A DNA stretch of 64,000 bases from positions 372,001 to 436,000 of the forward strand of contig NC_018868.3 of NCBI RefSeq assembly GCF_000305785.2, written 5' to 3'. The notes beneath the pieces are model-generated. The model saw only the letters and a program-made list of their open reading frames with translations, was not told where the DNA came from and did no database searches. This DNA comes from Simiduia agarivorans SA1 = DSM 21679. GTDB taxonomy: Bacteria; Pseudomonadota; Gammaproteobacteria; Pseudomonadales; Cellvibrionaceae. Below are positions 62,305 through 64,000 of this stretch, piece by piece (positions within the stretch are counted from its first letter, which is position 1; every line of letters begins with the position of its first letter). The translations under genes and the position numbers were made by a program.

Positions 62305-64000
62305 GGGTGGCTTCCTCAGGGGATTGTGTTTCTGTGTGATTGGTGTGAATCACCGCCAGTGCCTGGCCGGTGCGGATCTGATCGCCTGCGTTGCATAGCA
62401 GTTCCACGCAACCGCTTGTGTTGGCCCGAATGGGCATTTCCATTTTCATGGCTTCAATAATCATCAGGGTATCGCCTTCTGCTACCGTGCTGTCCGGCGC
62501 CACCAGACAAGCTACCACCCGCCCATCCATGGGGGCGTTCAGGCCACCGGTTTTGGTGTGCGTTGTGGCTAATGGATTACTCGGGTGTATTTCGAAACTC
62601 TGTCCGTTCAGTTGCAACCAAAGGCCGTTGCCTTGTTGTGTTATCCAGGCCTTATACGAAACGCCATCGATACGACAGTGCAATAATATGGCCTTGTGGT
62701 TCTGGTATTGGTGAATCTGATCAATCTTGTATTCAATGTCGGCGTCAGTGAGCAAGAGCTCGCCCTTCGGCCAGTTTTTGCTATCTAACGTAATCGTTGT
62801 GTGTGCATCATCCGCGTGCAGTTTAAGTTTGTAGCGTGAAGGGAAGGCGAGGGCGGACAGGTTTTTATACCAGTTGCCAGTGCCTGAATCCTTTGAAGGT
62901 TGCGCCTGCAAGAAAAAATTCAGTGCTGCCAGCTGCAGGGCGGCTTTCTTCTCCGCGCTTTGGGAGAGTATTGCCGCATGGCGACTGAGAAAGCCTGTTC
63001 CGAGATCGGCGGCTTTGAACGCGGGTTGCGAAAGAACCGAGCGTAAATAGCCCAGGTTGTGGTGTAAGCCCAGTAGCGGAGTCTGTTCGATCAGTTGGAT
63101 CAGGCGCTCAATGGCTTGTTCGCGTGTAGCACCATGCGCGATCAGTTTACCGAGCATGGGGTCGTAGTGATTGCCGATGGTCAAACCCGTAAACAGGCAA
63201 TGGTCAATTCGCGCGTCGCGAGTCTGGCCGTTGTCGTCAGGCCAGTGCAATATTTCGCCCGTTTGCGGCAAAAAATCGTTCAGTGGATCTTCGGCGTAGA
63301 GCCTGACCTCTATGGCGTGCCCCTCAGGTCTGAGCGCTGCCTGCGAAAGCGGCAGGGGGGTTCCTTGTGCGACAGCCAATTGCCATTGCACCAGATCCAG
63401 CCCGAATATTTTTTCGGTGACCGGGTGTTCCACCTGCAAGCGGGTGTTCATTTCCAGAAAGTAAAAATTCTGATCGTGGTCTAACAGAAACTCCACGGTA
63501 CCTGCGCCCACATAATTGCAGGCCTGTGCCGCGCGTACGGCGGCTTCGCCCATGCGTTGGCGCAAGTCGTCAGAAAGCCCGGGCGCGGGCGCTTCTTCCA
63601 CCACCTTCTGGTGCCGGCGCTGCAATGAACAGTCGCGATCACCCAAGTAGACACAATGGCCCTGCTGATCGGCAAACACCTGGACTTCCACATGCCTGGG
63701 GTCGATCAGGGCGCGCTCAAGCAGTAATGTATCGTTGCCAAAGGCCGCTAAGGCTTCGCGTTTGGCGCTGGCTATGGCGTCTTTCAGCGCCTGTTGATCT
63801 GTTGCCAAGCGCATGCCTTTACCGCCGCCACCTGCAGATGCCTTGATCATCAATGGCAGGCCGATGTCAGCAGCCTTGGCCAGTAAGGTATCAAGTGATT
63901 GATCGGCACCGTTATAGCCAGGCAACAGGGGAACAACCACGGCTTCAACCGCCTGCTTGGCTGCGCGTTTATCGCCCATGAGCTCGATAGCATCAGCCGG
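62294..64000 (-). CDS. biotin-dependent acyl-CoA carboxylase alpha subunit (biotin carboxylase + BCCP), 5' end outside window
   Basis: The frame continues to the right edge (reading PADAIEL before MGDKRAAK), so the N-terminal part is missing; about 568 residues are visible. It contains the ATP-grasp biotin carboxylase domain: KASAGGGGKGMR glycine loop, HVEVQVFAD, DCSLQRRHQKVVEEAP and FLEMNTRLQVEHPVTE. A BT-like linker and a C-terminal biotinyl domain with EAMKMEMPI (the Lys between the two Met is biotinylated) follow. This layout fits methylcrotonyl-, geranyl- or propionyl-CoA carboxylase alpha chains. With the adjacent acyl-CoA dehydrogenase, a leucine- or terpenoid-type degradation cluster is likely. 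Confidence 0.92.
   Translation of the reverse strand, partial: PADAIELMGDKRAAKQAVEAVVVPLLPGYNGADQSLDTLLAKAADIGLPLMIKASAGGGGKGMRLATDQQALKDAIASAKREALAAFGNDTLLLERALIDPRHVEVQVFADQQGHCVYLGDRDCSLQRRHQKVVEEAPAPGLSDDLRQRMGEAAVRAAQACNYVGAGTVEFLLDHDQNFYFLEMNTRLQVEHPVTEKIFGLDLVQWQLAVAQGTPLPLSQAALRPEGHAIEVRLYAEDPLNDFLPQTGEILHWPDDNGQTRDARIDHCLFTGLTIGNHYDPMLGKLIAHGATREQAIERLIQLIEQTPLLGLHHNLGYLRSVLSQPAFKAADLGTGFLSRHAAILSQSAEKKAALQLAALNFFLQAQPSKDSGTGNWYKNLSALAFPSRYKLKLHADDAHTTITLDSKNWPKGELLLTDADIEYKIDQIHQYQNHKAILLHCRIDGVSYKAWITQQGNGLWLQLNGQSFEIHPSNPLATTHTKTGGLNAPMDGRVVACLVAPDSTVAEGDTLMIIEAMKMEMPIRANTSGCVELLCNAGDQIRTGQALAVIHTNHTETQSPEEATHAS

Overview
The window looks like chromosome of a marine gammaproteobacterium close to the Cellvibrionales (Cellvibrio/Saccharophagus/Teredinibacter/Simiduia type). 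Reasons are the Pseudomonas-like order tRNA-Leu, tig, clpP, clpX, lon, hupB, ppiD; the gloB-yafS-rnhA-dnaQ neighbourhood; a LexA-controlled imuA-imuB-dnaE2 cassette; and very large secreted repeat proteins. The assignment is inference from gene order and composition, not from a search.

Layout. 1-9.3 kb: end of a TraB/GumN protein, tRNA-Leu(UAG), then the protein quality-control block (trigger factor, ClpP, ClpX, Lon, HU, PpiD), with intrinsic terminators after tig, clpX, hupB and ppiD. 9.4-13 kb, minus strand: gloB, an MltD-like lytic transglycosylase and a TRM11-like methyltransferase. 13-18.2 kb, plus strand: yafS-like methyltransferase, rnhA, dnaQ, a pseudouridine synthase, an S33 hydrolase and an unrecognised protein that ends in a consensus sliding-clamp-binding motif. 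18.2-26.2 kb: a diguanylate cyclase, then imuA-imuB-dnaE2 behind an SOS box, followed closely by an SDR oxidoreductase and a small alpha/beta hydrolase. 26.2-27.9 kb: a gene-free stretch with palindromes, then a QueD-like/YhhQ-like pair on the minus strand.

28.1-56.2 kb is the accessory region: a secreted protein of unknown function, a membrane-anchored transglutaminase-like protein, a 4336-residue secreted protein (six glycine-rich repeats of about 322-332 residues, then Ig-like, FN3-like and CARDB-like domains), an RHS/YD-repeat protein with a cysteine-rich variable tip, a DUF3592-like membrane protein on the other strand, a broken REP-associated (RAYT) transposase, and a 2530-residue RTX protein with nine repeats of exactly 333 bp. 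My reading is that this is one surface-protein/polymorphic-toxin locus whose ancestral giant polypeptide has been split and rearranged.

56.3-64 kb returns to ordinary genes: gamma-glutamyltransferase on the plus strand; then on the minus strand a periplasmic binding-like protein downstream of a TPR-GGDEF diguanylate cyclase, and an acyl-CoA dehydrogenase coupled to a biotin-dependent carboxylase alpha subunit that runs off the right edge. No CRISPR array, rRNA gene or complete insertion sequence was seen.
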